Assembly (NCBI RefSeq): GCF_042408815.1
Contig: NZ_JBHOQR010000002.1
Span: forward strand, 310,001 to 374,000
DNA length: 64,000 nucleotides
Source of the DNA: Thermoflexus sp042408815
GTDB lineage: Bacteria > Chloroflexota > Anaerolineae > Thermoflexales > Thermoflexaceae
Direction of reading: 5' to 3'
A program made the translations under genes and the position numbers. Positions 8,082 through 16,201 of the stretch are shown piece by piece (the first letter of the stretch is position 1; the number at the start of each line of letters is the position of its first letter). The notes under the pieces are model-generated. The model had not been told where the DNA came from. It made no database searches and saw only the letters and a program-made list of their open reading frames with translations.

Positions 8082-8777
8082 GTGCCTGACCCTTCGATCC
8101 CTGGAAAAAAGTTCATTGCCATTGCGGGGAACATCGGGGTGGGAAAATCCGCGCTGACCGAACGGCTCGCCGCGGCGCTCGGATGGGAGCCGTTCTTCGA
8201 GGCGGTGGACGACAATCCTTACCTCGCGGATTTCTATCAGGACATGGCCCGCTGGGGGTTTCACTCCCAGATCTTCTTCCTGGGACGTCGGCTCCGGCAC
8301 CATCTCCTTCTCCTGCAACGGCCTCACTCGGTGATCCAGGATCGCACGATCTACGAGGATGCCGAGGTCTTCGCCAGAAACCTGTATGAACGGGGGGATC
8401 TGAGCGAGCGCGACTGGCGGGTCTACCGGGAGCTCTATGAAACGCTGTTGATGTTCCTCCCACCTCCTGACCTCGTGCTCTATCTCCGGGCCTCTGTTCC
8501 GACCCTCCAGCGCCGCATCGCCCTGCGGGGCCGCGCCTTCGAGCGGGCGATCTCAGCGGATTACCTGGCGCGCCTGAACGATCTCTACGAGGAATGGATC
8601 CGGCGCTTCGATCTGTGCCCGGTCCTCACCATCCCGGCTGACCGGCTGGATTTCGTTCAGCATCCCCGCCATCTGCGCCTGATCGTGGATAAGGTGATGG
8701 AAAAGCTTCAGGGGAAGGAAGAAGTCGCCTTCGAGGATGCCATGGATGATCTTCTCCATGAAGAACTGCCCTCCTGA
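8082..8777 (+). CDS. Deoxynucleoside kinase family protein
   Basis: A 231-residue P-loop kinase of the dNK (dGK/dAK/dCK) family, which phosphorylates deoxynucleosides for salvage. The P-loop GNIGVGKS lies at 16-23. The substrate-binding acidic segment EAVDDNPYL is near 40-48, and the family motif DRTIYEDAEVF at 87-97 carries the ERS/DRT-type arginine. A lid region rich in arginine follows near 168-178. GTG is the start, preceded by AAGAGG. Base specificity cannot be decided. The gene follows rex by about 160 bases and is probably a separate unit. Confidence 0.88.
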   Translation: MPDPSIPGKKFIAIAGNIGVGKSALTERLAAALGWEPFFEAVDDNPYLADFYQDMARWGFHSQIFFLGRRLRHHLLLLQRPHSVIQDRTIYEDAEVFARNLYERGDLSERDWRVYRELYETLLMFLPPPDLVLYLRASVPTLQRRIALRGRAFERAISADYLARLNDLYEEWIRRFDLCPVLTIPADRLDFVQHPRHLRLIVDKVMEKLQGKEEVAFEDAMDDLLHEELPS

Positions 8778-8904
8778 CGGGTGGGACGACATCCCACGGA
8801 CGGCTCAGGGGATTGCGAAAAAGCCCAGGAAACGCACCTCCCCCTCTGCATCGTCCCGCGGCGCGGGGAAGAGAAAAGAGCGCATATTCTCCTCAGCCTC
8901 ATGG

Positions 8905-8933
8905 TTGCGCGAATGAATTTCCCTTGTTATACT
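8905..8933 (+). promoter_or_regulatory. Promoter for the SAM riboswitch-metB transcript
   Basis: TTGCGC (8905-8910) and TATACT (8928-8933) are separated by exactly 17 bases. This places the transcript start near 8940, about 75 bases ahead of the riboswitch aptamer. Confidence 0.75.
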
Positions 8934-9012
8934 TGGGAGAAAAGCTCAGGGTAGCGCTTTGCCTTCGCTGCGCGGAGCCCTGGAGCTGCCTCGACAACTG
9001 AATAAGAGCGCC

Positions 9013-9203
9013 GCTCTTATCCAGAGTGGGTGGAGGGACCCGGCCCGATGAAGCCCCGGCAACCTGCCCGCCGAAGTCCGCGGCCGATCGGCGAACGGTC
9101 GCGCGGGTAAGGTGCCAAGTCCGGCAGAAGCGTTCGCCGCGCTTCTGGGAGATAAGGGTGGCCTGATCCCAAGGCCCCTTTTCCCAGAAGGGGCCTTTTT
9201 GTT
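9013..9203 (+). promoter_or_regulatory. SAM-I (S-box) riboswitch with transcription-attenuation platform
   Basis: This is an S-adenosylmethionine-sensing leader upstream of metB. The conserved S-box core is readable: GGTGGAGGGA, then CCCGATGAAGCC and CGGCAACC, then AAGGTGCCAA. P1 pairs CTTATC (9016-9021) with GATAAG (9151-9156). P4 pairs AGAAGCG (about 9126-9132) with CGCTTCT (about 9140-9146). The antiterminator is also visible: CTTCTGGGA (9142-9150) can pair with TCCCAGAAG (9182-9190), which would disrupt both P4 and the terminator. SAM should stabilise P1/P4, free the terminator and switch metB off. Confidence 0.95.
9171..9203 (+). terminator. Riboswitch-controlled intrinsic terminator
   Basis: A perfect 10-pair stem (AAGGCCCCTT at 9171-9180 with AAGGGGCCTT at 9188-9197) overlaps a T-rich tract ending near 9203. 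Its loop and 3' arm also form the antiterminator partner. Confidence 0.93.
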
Positions 9204-9337
9204 TATCTTCCAGGCCTCTCCTTGCTCCACCGCCCCCGCTAGGGCCCTGAGGGCTGCGGGAGGGAAATGAGCGGAAATCGATGGCTTTCAAAACCCCAGG
9301 GAGGGATTCCCGAAAAAGAGTCCAGGAGGTGCCGGCG

Positions 9338-10567
9338 ATGGACGTGCAGACCGAAACCGGATGCGATGCCCGGATCGAGACACGCGGGCCGTCCACGCTC
9401 GCCGTCCACGGAGGGAAAACACGCCATAACCCCTACCATGCGGTGGTCCCCCCCATCGTCCAGACGGCCACCTACGCCTTTCGGGACACGGCCGATCTGA
9501 TCGCTTTCCAGGAGTCCCGGCTGTGGGGGGAAGCCCGTGACCGGGTGGATTACGGCCGCTACGGGAATCCCACGGTGGCAGCCCTCGAGGCCCGGGTGGC
9601 GGCTCTGGAGGGGGCGGAGGCCGCCGCGGCTTTCTCCACTGGCATGGCCGCGGTGACCGCCATCCTCTTCGCCTCCCTGCGCAGCGGAGCCCATTTGATC
9701 ATCACCGAAGATGCTTACCGACGCACCCGCCAGTTCGTGCTCCAGTTCCTGCGGCGCTTCGGGGTGGAGACCACGGTCGTGCCCATCGGAGACTTCGAAG
9801 CCCTCGAGGCCGCGATCCGGCCGAACACCCGGCTCATCTTCACGGAAACCCCGACCAACCCTTATCTTCGGGTGATGGACCTGGAGCGGCTGGCGGAGAT
9901 CGCCTATCGGCGCCGCATCCGCACCGTGGTGGACGCTACTTTCGCGACCCCCATCAACCTGCGCCCCCTGGATTACGGGATCGACCTCGTGGTCCACAGC
10001 GCCACGAAATATCTCTCGGGTCACAACGATGTGATGGCAGGGGTGGTAGCCGGATCGGCCGACCTGATCGCCGGGCTGCGGGAGATGCAGGCGATGATCG
10101 GTGGCATCCTGGATCCCCATGCCGCTTATCTGGTCCTGCGGGGCCTGAAGACTCTGGCCCTGCGGGTGCAACGACAGAACGAGAACGGCATGCGGGTGGC
10201 GGAGTTCCTCAGCACCCATCCCCGCATCCGTCGGGTCTGGTATCCGGGGCTGCCCTCCCATCCCGATCACACCATCGCCCGCCGCTTGATGCGTGGGTTC
10301 GGCGGTGTGGTCACCTTCGAGGTGGCAGCGGACCGCGAGGGGACCTCCCGCTTCATCGACGCTCTGCGCCTCCCCTACATCGCGCCCAGCTTGGGCGGGG
10401 TGGAGAGTCTGGTGGAGCAACCCGCCCTCATGTCCTATTACGAAATGGACCCCGAGGATCGCGCCGCCATCGGCATCACAGACAACCTGGTCCGTCTCTC
10501 GTTGGGCATCGAGGACCCAGACGATTTGCTGGCCGATCTGGAGCAGGCCCTGGCGCACCTCCCATAG
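9338..10567 (+). CDS. metB: Cystathionine gamma-synthase, plant-like
   Basis: This PLP enzyme of the Cys/Met metabolism family is predicted to join an activated homoserine ester with cysteine in methionine synthesis. At 409 residues it keeps the blocks of plant cystathionine gamma-synthase almost intact: YGRYGNPT, FTETPTNPYLR, DATFATP, HSATKYLSGHND with the PLP lysine Lys224, and YIAPSLGGVESLVEQPA. Control by the SAM riboswitch just upstream fits a methionine-pathway enzyme. The ATG at 9338 lies 7 bases after AGGAGGTG. A longer frame from 9281 lacks such a site. O-acetylhomoserine sulfhydrylase is the main alternative, but the plant-like signature favours MetB. Confidence 0.9.
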   Translation: MDVQTETGCDARIETRGPSTLAVHGGKTRHNPYHAVVPPIVQTATYAFRDTADLIAFQESRLWGEARDRVDYGRYGNPTVAALEARVAALEGAEAAAAFSTGMAAVTAILFASLRSGAHLIITEDAYRRTRQFVLQFLRRFGVETTVVPIGDFEALEAAIRPNTRLIFTETPTNPYLRVMDLERLAEIAYRRRIRTVVDATFATPINLRPLDYGIDLVVHSATKYLSGHNDVMAGVVAGSADLIAGLREMQAMIGGILDPHAAYLVLRGLKTLALRVQRQNENGMRVAEFLSTHPRIRRVWYPGLPSHPDHTIARRLMRGFGGVVTFEVAADREGTSRFIDALRLPYIAPSLGGVESLVEQPALMSYYEMDPEDRAAIGITDNLVRLSLGIEDPDDLLADLEQALAHLP

Positions 10568-10578
10568 GGAGCGCCCAA

Positions 10579-10930
10579 TGGGAATTCCTCCCGGCAGCAA
10601 GGGGATGCGGCCGGTCTTTGCGGAGGACCCGACCCTTGACCTCCACCTCCACCCTCGTGTCCTGCTCCGCACCGGGCTGGTCTACCGGACCGAGGGTGTG
10701 CGCCCCTCCAGAGAGACACTGGAACGGGTATTGGACCACCGCTTCCGCCCGGAGGAAGTCGCCGTCGTGGAGAACGGCCTCCTGCTCCACGGGGAAGGCC
10801 GAGGGGATATCGAGGTCGTTCATTACAACCCGAACGAGATCATCGTGGATGCGGAGACGAACGTTCCCACCCTGCCTACTCCGGCTGGCGGGAAGCCGGC
10901 AGATCGGCCTGGGGATGGCCGCGACAGAGG
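10579..10930 (+). pseudogene. Degraded fragment of a YfhO-like membrane protein
   Basis: About 105 residues read in one frame from ATG 10579, containing LVYRTEGVRP, ENGLLLHGEG and EVVHYNPNEIIVDAETNVPTL. These match, in order, the extracellular beta-domain of YfhO-type proteins (a yrneg strand, then 'v..y.pnev.v.v....p..lvl'). The same domain occurs in the intact neighbour at 11353-15399. After the last strand the expected Y-x-G-W-R motif appears only in the +1 frame (TACTCCGGCTGGCGG near 10874), showing a frameshift. No membrane segments precede the fragment. The rest of the gap to 11108 holds nothing I recognise. Confidence 0.5.
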
Positions 10931-11108
10931 GGCTGATCGCGATGGGTTCCCAGTGGAGGATTCGGCGACGATGTTACGGATCGAAGACCCCGTTCTTGGC
11001 TTGGGGACCCGGAAGGACCTCATCTCACAAACAGGAGGGAAAGCACTCCAGCCATCGAGCCCCCTGGATTAGGATCAGAGCGGAGGACTTGGACGAGGGA
11101 AGGCTTCC

Positions 11109-11330
11109 ATGCCCTGGTATTTGGTGGCAACCTATCACTGCCCGATTCTAAAGACCGAAGTGGAGCTGTTCGAACAGCGGATCTATCCGCGGAGCGACCA
11201 CATCTCCGACATGGCCTATCGGGTCCTCGCCCGTCGGTGCTCTCACGATCTGATCTGCAACGCGAACGACCACATCCATTGCCGGTGGGCGTATACCAAC
11301 CCCGCACGGGATCCCTTCGAAGACGCATGA
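11109..11330 (+). CDS. Small Cys/His-containing protein of unknown function
   Basis: A possible 73-residue protein with an ATG preceded by GAGGGAAGG at a suitable distance. It has four cysteines (about 11, 44, 50, 58) and histidines around them (C-S-H-D, N-D-H-I-H-C), which could bind a metal. It has no signal peptide or membrane segment. It lies just downstream of the decayed YfhO fragment and convergent with the YfhO-flippase gene. I do not recognise a family. Codon composition looks like coding sequence, but a remnant cannot be excluded. Confidence 0.45.
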   Translation: MPWYLVATYHCPILKTEVELFEQRIYPRSDHISDMAYRVLARRCSHDLICNANDHIHCRWAYTNPARDPFEDA

Positions 11331-11352
11331 CCGCTCCGGCGTCCTGGAGGCA

Positions 11353-14300
11353 TCAGCGTCGCGAGGGGGGACCGGATTCATGGACACGCGCCCTGGATTG
11401 CGGCCATGATGGGGGGAGCATCTCGCGGAGGCGGTCCAACTCCTCCGCGGTGAAGGGACGCAGCACCCACCATGCCAGCCCGTAGCCGATGGCCCCGAGC
11501 AGCAGGGCGAGAGCCGGGGCGCCCCCCCAGAAGGCCGTCATCAGGCCGCCCATGACAGCCCCGGCGATGAGCGGCCGCCCCAAAATCGCTCCCCAAGGCA
11601 ACGGCCCCATTGTGCGCCGCAGATCGTAATAGAAGGCGAGCCCTTCGACGATCTCGGACAGGATGGTGATCACCGCCGCCGCCACATACCCGAAAAGAGG
11701 GATCGCCAACAGGTTCGATAAAGCATTGAACCCCAGGGCGATGAGAAACGCTCGGGTCTGGTAACGCTGTCGACCCAGGGCCACCAGAACGTAGTTGATC
11801 AAGCTGTTCATCCACCCGACGGGGATGGACCAGATCATGATGCGCAGGGCGATGGCCGCGTGGGGGAGATACTGGGCGCCCCCCAGGAGATACGAGAGAG
11901 GCTCGGCCAGGAAGGTGAAGAGCACCGCGGTGAAGACGGCGGCCGCCGCCAGTCCCTTCAGGGTAAGGACCACCGACCGCCGCATGGCCTCCCTCGAATC
12001 CGCCGCCTGCCGGGAGATCACCGGGAACACAGCGAAAGTGGTATAGGCGGGGATGATGTTCAACGCATCCAGCCACTTGTAGGCCGTGCTATACCATCCT
12101 ACCTGCACATCCCCTTTCAACGCCTGGAGGATGGGCACATCGATCTTGAAAAACAATGTGGCCAGGAGATGGTTGAGCATCAAGGGGGTGGATTCGCGGA
12201 TCATCTCCCGGCGCAGGGCCGGATCGTCCTCCCAACGTGGGCGGAAGAAGGTTCGGAAAGCAATGGCGCTGAGGAGAGCCAGGGTGATCCCATTGATGAA
12301 CACCGAAGCGGCCGCGAGCCCGACGAACCCGCCCCCCAGCAGGAGGATGGGCACCCCGAAGCTCGCCTTCATGAGGACGGTTACCACCGTGAGGGCAGCA
12401 GGGATCTCTGCCTTCTCATACACGTAAAAGAGGGCGGTGACCCCCGTGGCGAGGCTGGCGGGCACCTGGGCCAGGGCCAGGAGGAGGATCGCCAGGGCGG
12501 TATCGCCGGTGAGCCGGAACACGCCCATCCAGAGGCCAGTGACCATAAGCAGCAACGGCAGCCAGGCCACAAGCAGGAGGAGGCGCAGGACAGAACTGTT
12601 GACGAAATAACGGTTCACCTGATCGCGGCGCTTTGCCCCTTCCCGCGTGAGCCAAACGTTCAGGCCGAAGTTCGAGAGGATCTCATACCAGCTGACCAGG
12701 ACGATAGCGAAGTAATACTTCCCGGCCGCCTCCGGGCCTAAGACACGCAGCATCAGGGCGGCGAAACCGAAGTCGATGGAGCGGGTGAAAAGGTTAAGGG
12801 CCATGGCGGTGAGGCTGTTCTTGAGGACGCGGCGGGCGGTGGAGCGCTCCAGCTCCTCCCGATACAGACGCCCCCATAGCCAGAGGGCCGCCAGGAAGAT
12901 CATTCCCATCCCACCGACGAAGGTAGTGAAAAATCCCAACTTCACTGAAAGAGGGCTGTAGCGGAACCGCACTGTCCAACGGCCTGGGGGAAGGACCACC
13001 GCTCGGAACAGGCCGTTGGCCGCGTAGATCTCCAGCGGCTGCTCTTCTCTTTCGCCTCCACCGATCGGCCGCCGATATGCCACCCAGCCTGGGAAGAAAG
13101 TGTCCGCCAGCACCAGCCAGGAGGGTTCCTCCACCGCCACGTCCACCCACACCTCGTTGATCCCATAAACGGTGACCGTGGCCGGTCGCGGCGATCCCCG
13201 CTCCCCAAATCGCTCCACTCCTGGGACCGGGCGATCCACCACGACATAGAAGCGGGGATCGAACTGCTGCAGTGCCGTGAAGGGATCTCGGTGGAAGACG
13301 GTGGCCGTCAAGGGCAACGTCCACGCCCGGGGCATGGCGCCCTCGTTGCGGTAGACCCGCACTTCCCCTTCATAAACCAGGGTGTATCGCGGCGAGGAGA
13401 TGGTTTCCTCAGTGATCACATATTTCACGTTCATGGCGTCCAGCAAGGGGGAATCCAGCGCACCCGGATCGGTGATCGGGGCGATGCGATTGAACGGAAG
13501 CTCATGCTGGGGCTGGATGGCCGAGAGATAGGCCACATAGCGCTTCAGGATGATGGAGTCATAGCCGCGGATGTCCTGGAGATCATACAGCCAGGGCCCG
13601 TTGGCGTTGAAAGTTTTCCGCCCATGGGGATCGAAGGTGGTCAACCGCCACAGACGGGCATCCTGCTTTAGAAAGCGCACCACCGGCGGTTCGTAAGCCA
13701 GCCAGCGGGGATCGGCCGCCGGGTTAAAGCCTGCCCCCGCCTGGAGCAGATCCAGGGCCAGCACTGCGATGGGCAAGGCGCTGCGAACCGGGCGGGACCG
13801 GAACAGCCAGAGGGCGAAGCCGCTCCCCAGCGCCGCCCCGGCGAAGCGAAGCAGGTTCCAAAACTGATAAGAGAAAAAGGTCCGGCCATCCGGGAAGGCC
13901 TCCGGCGCCTTGGCGAGCACATGGAGGGCACGCTCCGAAAGGGTCAGGGCAGCTTCCGGCATCCCCCAACGGGCCAGAGCTAGGGCGGACAGGGTGAACA
14001 ATCCCACACCCATCCATCCCAGAGCCATCCCCCGCACCAGTTTCCCCGCTTCCCGTAGCGCCGCCTCGAACCCAGCCCCTGCCAGGCCGGCCATCGCCAA
14101 GGTGAAGGGCCAGATCCAGCGGAAGGGGGAATGCAGCTGGTTGATGCCCGGCAGGCCGTAATACAGCAGTGCGTAGGTGGGCAGTCCGAAGGCGAAGGAG
14201 AAGGAGAGGGCCGCGAGGAGCGCCAGGAACGGGATGGGAACGCGGGAGCGGGTGAGGGATCGCCAGCGGAGCAGCGCCAGGAGCGCAAAGCTCCAAGGCA

Positions 14301-15399
14301 GCAGCCCCAGATAGGCTCCTCCCTCCACGTAGTTCTTGATCCCCCAGTGGCTGGTGAAGGCTCCGTTAGGGTTGGGCTGGCCATAGGCGTTCACGGTGAA
14401 GGGCACCCAGGCTCCACTGAACACATCCCGCACTCCGTGGTGGCTCGGGTTGCCGTAAAAATCCGGGATCAGAAAGACCAGCAGATGCCGCCAGGGATAC
14501 GCCCAGCCCAGCACTTGCTGCAGCGTCGCAGTTCCCTCGCGGAAGTTCTCCCGCACCACTTCATAGAAAGGCATCCACTGGGCAGCACCCAGGGCGAACC
14601 CCAGGCCCACCGCCAGGCCGATCCATCCCAGGGTCTCCAGCGCGGCCCGGATCCGGGCCCGGGCACGCCATGCCCCCCACAGGCCATAGCCGAGGCCGAT
14701 CAGGACGGTGTAGTAAGTGATCTCCCCATGGCCGGCCAGGATGTTCATCCCCAGGGCCATGGCTGATAGAAGCGCCCACGGCAGCGCTGCGGGGCGACCG
14801 AACAGAGGGCGCCGCTCGATCATCGCGTGGAGCGCCGCAAGCAGATAAGGGAGCCATGCCGCGCCGGCGACGATCATCGGGAACACCAGGCTGACCACCA
14901 TGAAGGCGCTCAGCTCATAAGCCACTCCTGCAAACGTGGCGGCCGCCCGGCCCAGCCCCCACGCCCGGGCCAGCCCATACATCCCCAGCCCAGCCAGGAA
15001 AAGCTGCAGGGCATTGAAGAGGCTATAGGCCTGAGGGATCGGGAAGATCAGAAAGAGGAGGGTGAACGGGTAGAGCGCGGAATGCTGGCCGTTCGCCAGG
15101 AAGGGCGCCCCGGCGAAGAGATAGGGGTTCCACAGGGGGAGCTCCCCGCGCCGAAAGGCGGACACCAGAAACCGCTTCCAGGCGTAATTCTCCAGCACCA
15201 GGTCGGAAAGCAACGCATTATGAGGGATGGTGATCCCGAAACGCTCCGCGGCCGCCCGCCAGGGTTGCCACTCGTAAAGGTTGTCCGCCGGGACCAACGT
15301 CCTGGCCCCCGTCAGCGTCGGGCCCAGGAGTAACACCGGCAGCCCGATGAACACCAGGATCGGGCCGATCGCTGCAAGGATGCCCTTCCATCGCCGCAT
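11353..15399 (-). CDS. YfhO-like membrane protein fused to a polysaccharide flippase
   Basis: A 1348-residue protein made of two families normally encoded separately. Residues about 1-845 are YfhO-like: a GT-C-style multi-pass N-terminal part beginning with the loop L-V-P-A-D-N-L-Y-E-W, followed by an extracellular beta-domain with FFPGWVAYRRP and a final membrane helix. Residues about 850-1330 are a 12-14-helix MATE/Wzx-type polysaccharide flippase (S-L-T-A-M-A-L-N-L-F-T-R-S-I-D at its start). YfhO proteins glycosylate wall polymers and flippases move lipid-linked glycans, so the fusion suggests coupled export and modification of a surface glycan. The ATG at 15399 follows GGGGGAAGAGAG. Upstream ATGs at 15420 and 15498 are less supported. 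Confidence 0.88.
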   Translation of the reverse strand: MRRWKGILAAIGPILVFIGLPVLLLGPTLTGARTLVPADNLYEWQPWRAAAERFGITIPHNALLSDLVLENYAWKRFLVSAFRRGELPLWNPYLFAGAPFLANGQHSALYPFTLLFLIFPIPQAYSLFNALQLFLAGLGMYGLARAWGLGRAAATFAGVAYELSAFMVVSLVFPMIVAGAAWLPYLLAALHAMIERRPLFGRPAALPWALLSAMALGMNILAGHGEITYYTVLIGLGYGLWGAWRARARIRAALETLGWIGLAVGLGFALGAAQWMPFYEVVRENFREGTATLQQVLGWAYPWRHLLVFLIPDFYGNPSHHGVRDVFSGAWVPFTVNAYGQPNPNGAFTSHWGIKNYVEGGAYLGLLPWSFALLALLRWRSLTRSRVPIPFLALLAALSFSFAFGLPTYALLYYGLPGINQLHSPFRWIWPFTLAMAGLAGAGFEAALREAGKLVRGMALGWMGVGLFTLSALALARWGMPEAALTLSERALHVLAKAPEAFPDGRTFFSYQFWNLLRFAGAALGSGFALWLFRSRPVRSALPIAVLALDLLQAGAGFNPAADPRWLAYEPPVVRFLKQDARLWRLTTFDPHGRKTFNANGPWLYDLQDIRGYDSIILKRYVAYLSAIQPQHELPFNRIAPITDPGALDSPLLDAMNVKYVITEETISSPRYTLVYEGEVRVYRNEGAMPRAWTLPLTATVFHRDPFTALQQFDPRFYVVVDRPVPGVERFGERGSPRPATVTVYGINEVWVDVAVEEPSWLVLADTFFPGWVAYRRPIGGGEREEQPLEIYAANGLFRAVVLPPGRWTVRFRYSPLSVKLGFFTTFVGGMGMIFLAALWLWGRLYREELERSTARRVLKNSLTAMALNLFTRSIDFGFAALMLRVLGPEAAGKYYFAIVLVSWYEILSNFGLNVWLTREGAKRRDQVNRYFVNSSVLRLLLLVAWLPLLLMVTGLWMGVFRLTGDTALAILLLALAQVPASLATGVTALFYVYEKAEIPAALTVVTVLMKASFGVPILLLGGGFVGLAAASVFINGITLALLSAIAFRTFFRPRWEDDPALRREMIRESTPLMLNHLLATLFFKIDVPILQALKGDVQVGWYSTAYKWLDALNIIPAYTTFAVFPVISRQAADSREAMRRSVVLTLKGLAAAAVFTAVLFTFLAEPLSYLLGGAQYLPHAAIALRIMIWSIPVGWMNSLINYVLVALGRQRYQTRAFLIALGFNALSNLLAIPLFGYVAAAVITILSEIVEGLAFYYDLRRTMGPLPWGAILGRPLIAGAVMGGLMTAFWGGAPALALLLGAIGYGLAWWVLRPFTAEELDRLREMLPPSWPQSRARVHESGPPSRR

Positions 15400-15753
15400 C
15401 AATGATCTCTCTTCCCCCATTCGGGATGAACGGCTTCCGACGATGAGCGAGCGTTCCCGCTCCCGACGGGAATCCCTCTTCCCGCACGGAAGCAGCAACG
15501 GGCCGAGGCCGGCCGGGAAGCCACGCCCAGCGGTTACCCATTATACGGGGAGAATGAGAAGGCGGATCCGGAAGAACCCGCCATGGAGCGCAGCCTCCTG
15601 AACCCATCCGGGGATCTCCAGGAGCGGGGAGAGACGAAGCGACTATTCCCTCGCTTCCCGAAGGCCGGCCTGTGGCTGGGAGGCTGGGATCCATCATGGG
15701 CAAAACGGCATGTTATAATCATTGCGAAAATCGCAGAAGAATGTGGAGGTTGA
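15400..15753. other. Intergenic region with two divergent promoters
   Basis: This 354-base gap holds a minus-strand TATAAT (plus 15540-15545) that could serve the YfhO-flippase gene and an extended -10, TGTTATAAT (15711-15719), for the plus-strand gene at 15754. No convincing reading frame, tRNA or repeat is visible between them. Confidence 0.5.
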
Positions 15754-16191
15754 ATGCGGATCGCTCTGACCCCTTCGGAGTGGCGCTGGCTGGGCAACGG
15801 GTTGATCCTGCTGGGAGTGCTGGTCTGGGCCCCTTTCCTGATCGCTATGGCGATGGGGGAGGACTGGCCATTCCTGCCTTTTCTGGCCGCGCATCTCACA
15901 GGGGTGCTGGGGGGATGGCAGTTGCGGGCCCGGGCGGCCACAATGGAGGGGAGCGCGTCGACGGCCTGGGAGATCGGCCGTCGGCGGCGGTGGCTCAGCC
16001 GCCTCCTGATCTATCTGGGCGTGCTGGCCTGGGCGCCCTATTTCTATCAAACCCGGGTATTGGGGCATGAGGTCGAGATCTTCCCCTACCTCGCCGCGCA
16101 CCTCACCGGAGTCCTCAGCGGCGTTGCCCTGCGCCTGAGCGTGGAGATGGAACGACGCTGGCGCCGGAGCGGTCGCCTCCATGGGGCTTGA
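15754..16191 (+). CDS. Small membrane protein with internal duplication
   Basis: A 145-residue protein with four predicted membrane helices in two homologous halves. LGVLVWAPFL...FLAAHLTGVLGGWQLR (about 20-58) is repeated as LGVLAWAPYF...YLAAHLTGVLSGVALR (about 88-127). The halves are joined by a charged segment rich in arginine, and the C-terminus is basic. Its function is unknown. The duplicated helix pair with W-A-P and H-L-T-G motifs is the only clue. An extended -10 and a GGAGG ribosome site lie directly upstream, so it is probably monocistronic. It is convergent with the isoaspartyl peptidase gene, with 10 bases between stops. Confidence 0.75.
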   Translation: MRIALTPSEWRWLGNGLILLGVLVWAPFLIAMAMGEDWPFLPFLAAHLTGVLGGWQLRARAATMEGSASTAWEIGRRRRWLSRLLIYLGVLAWAPYFYQTRVLGHEVEIFPYLAAHLTGVLSGVALRLSVEMERRWRRSGRLHGA

Positions 16192-16201
16192 TCGGTAGGG
16201 A

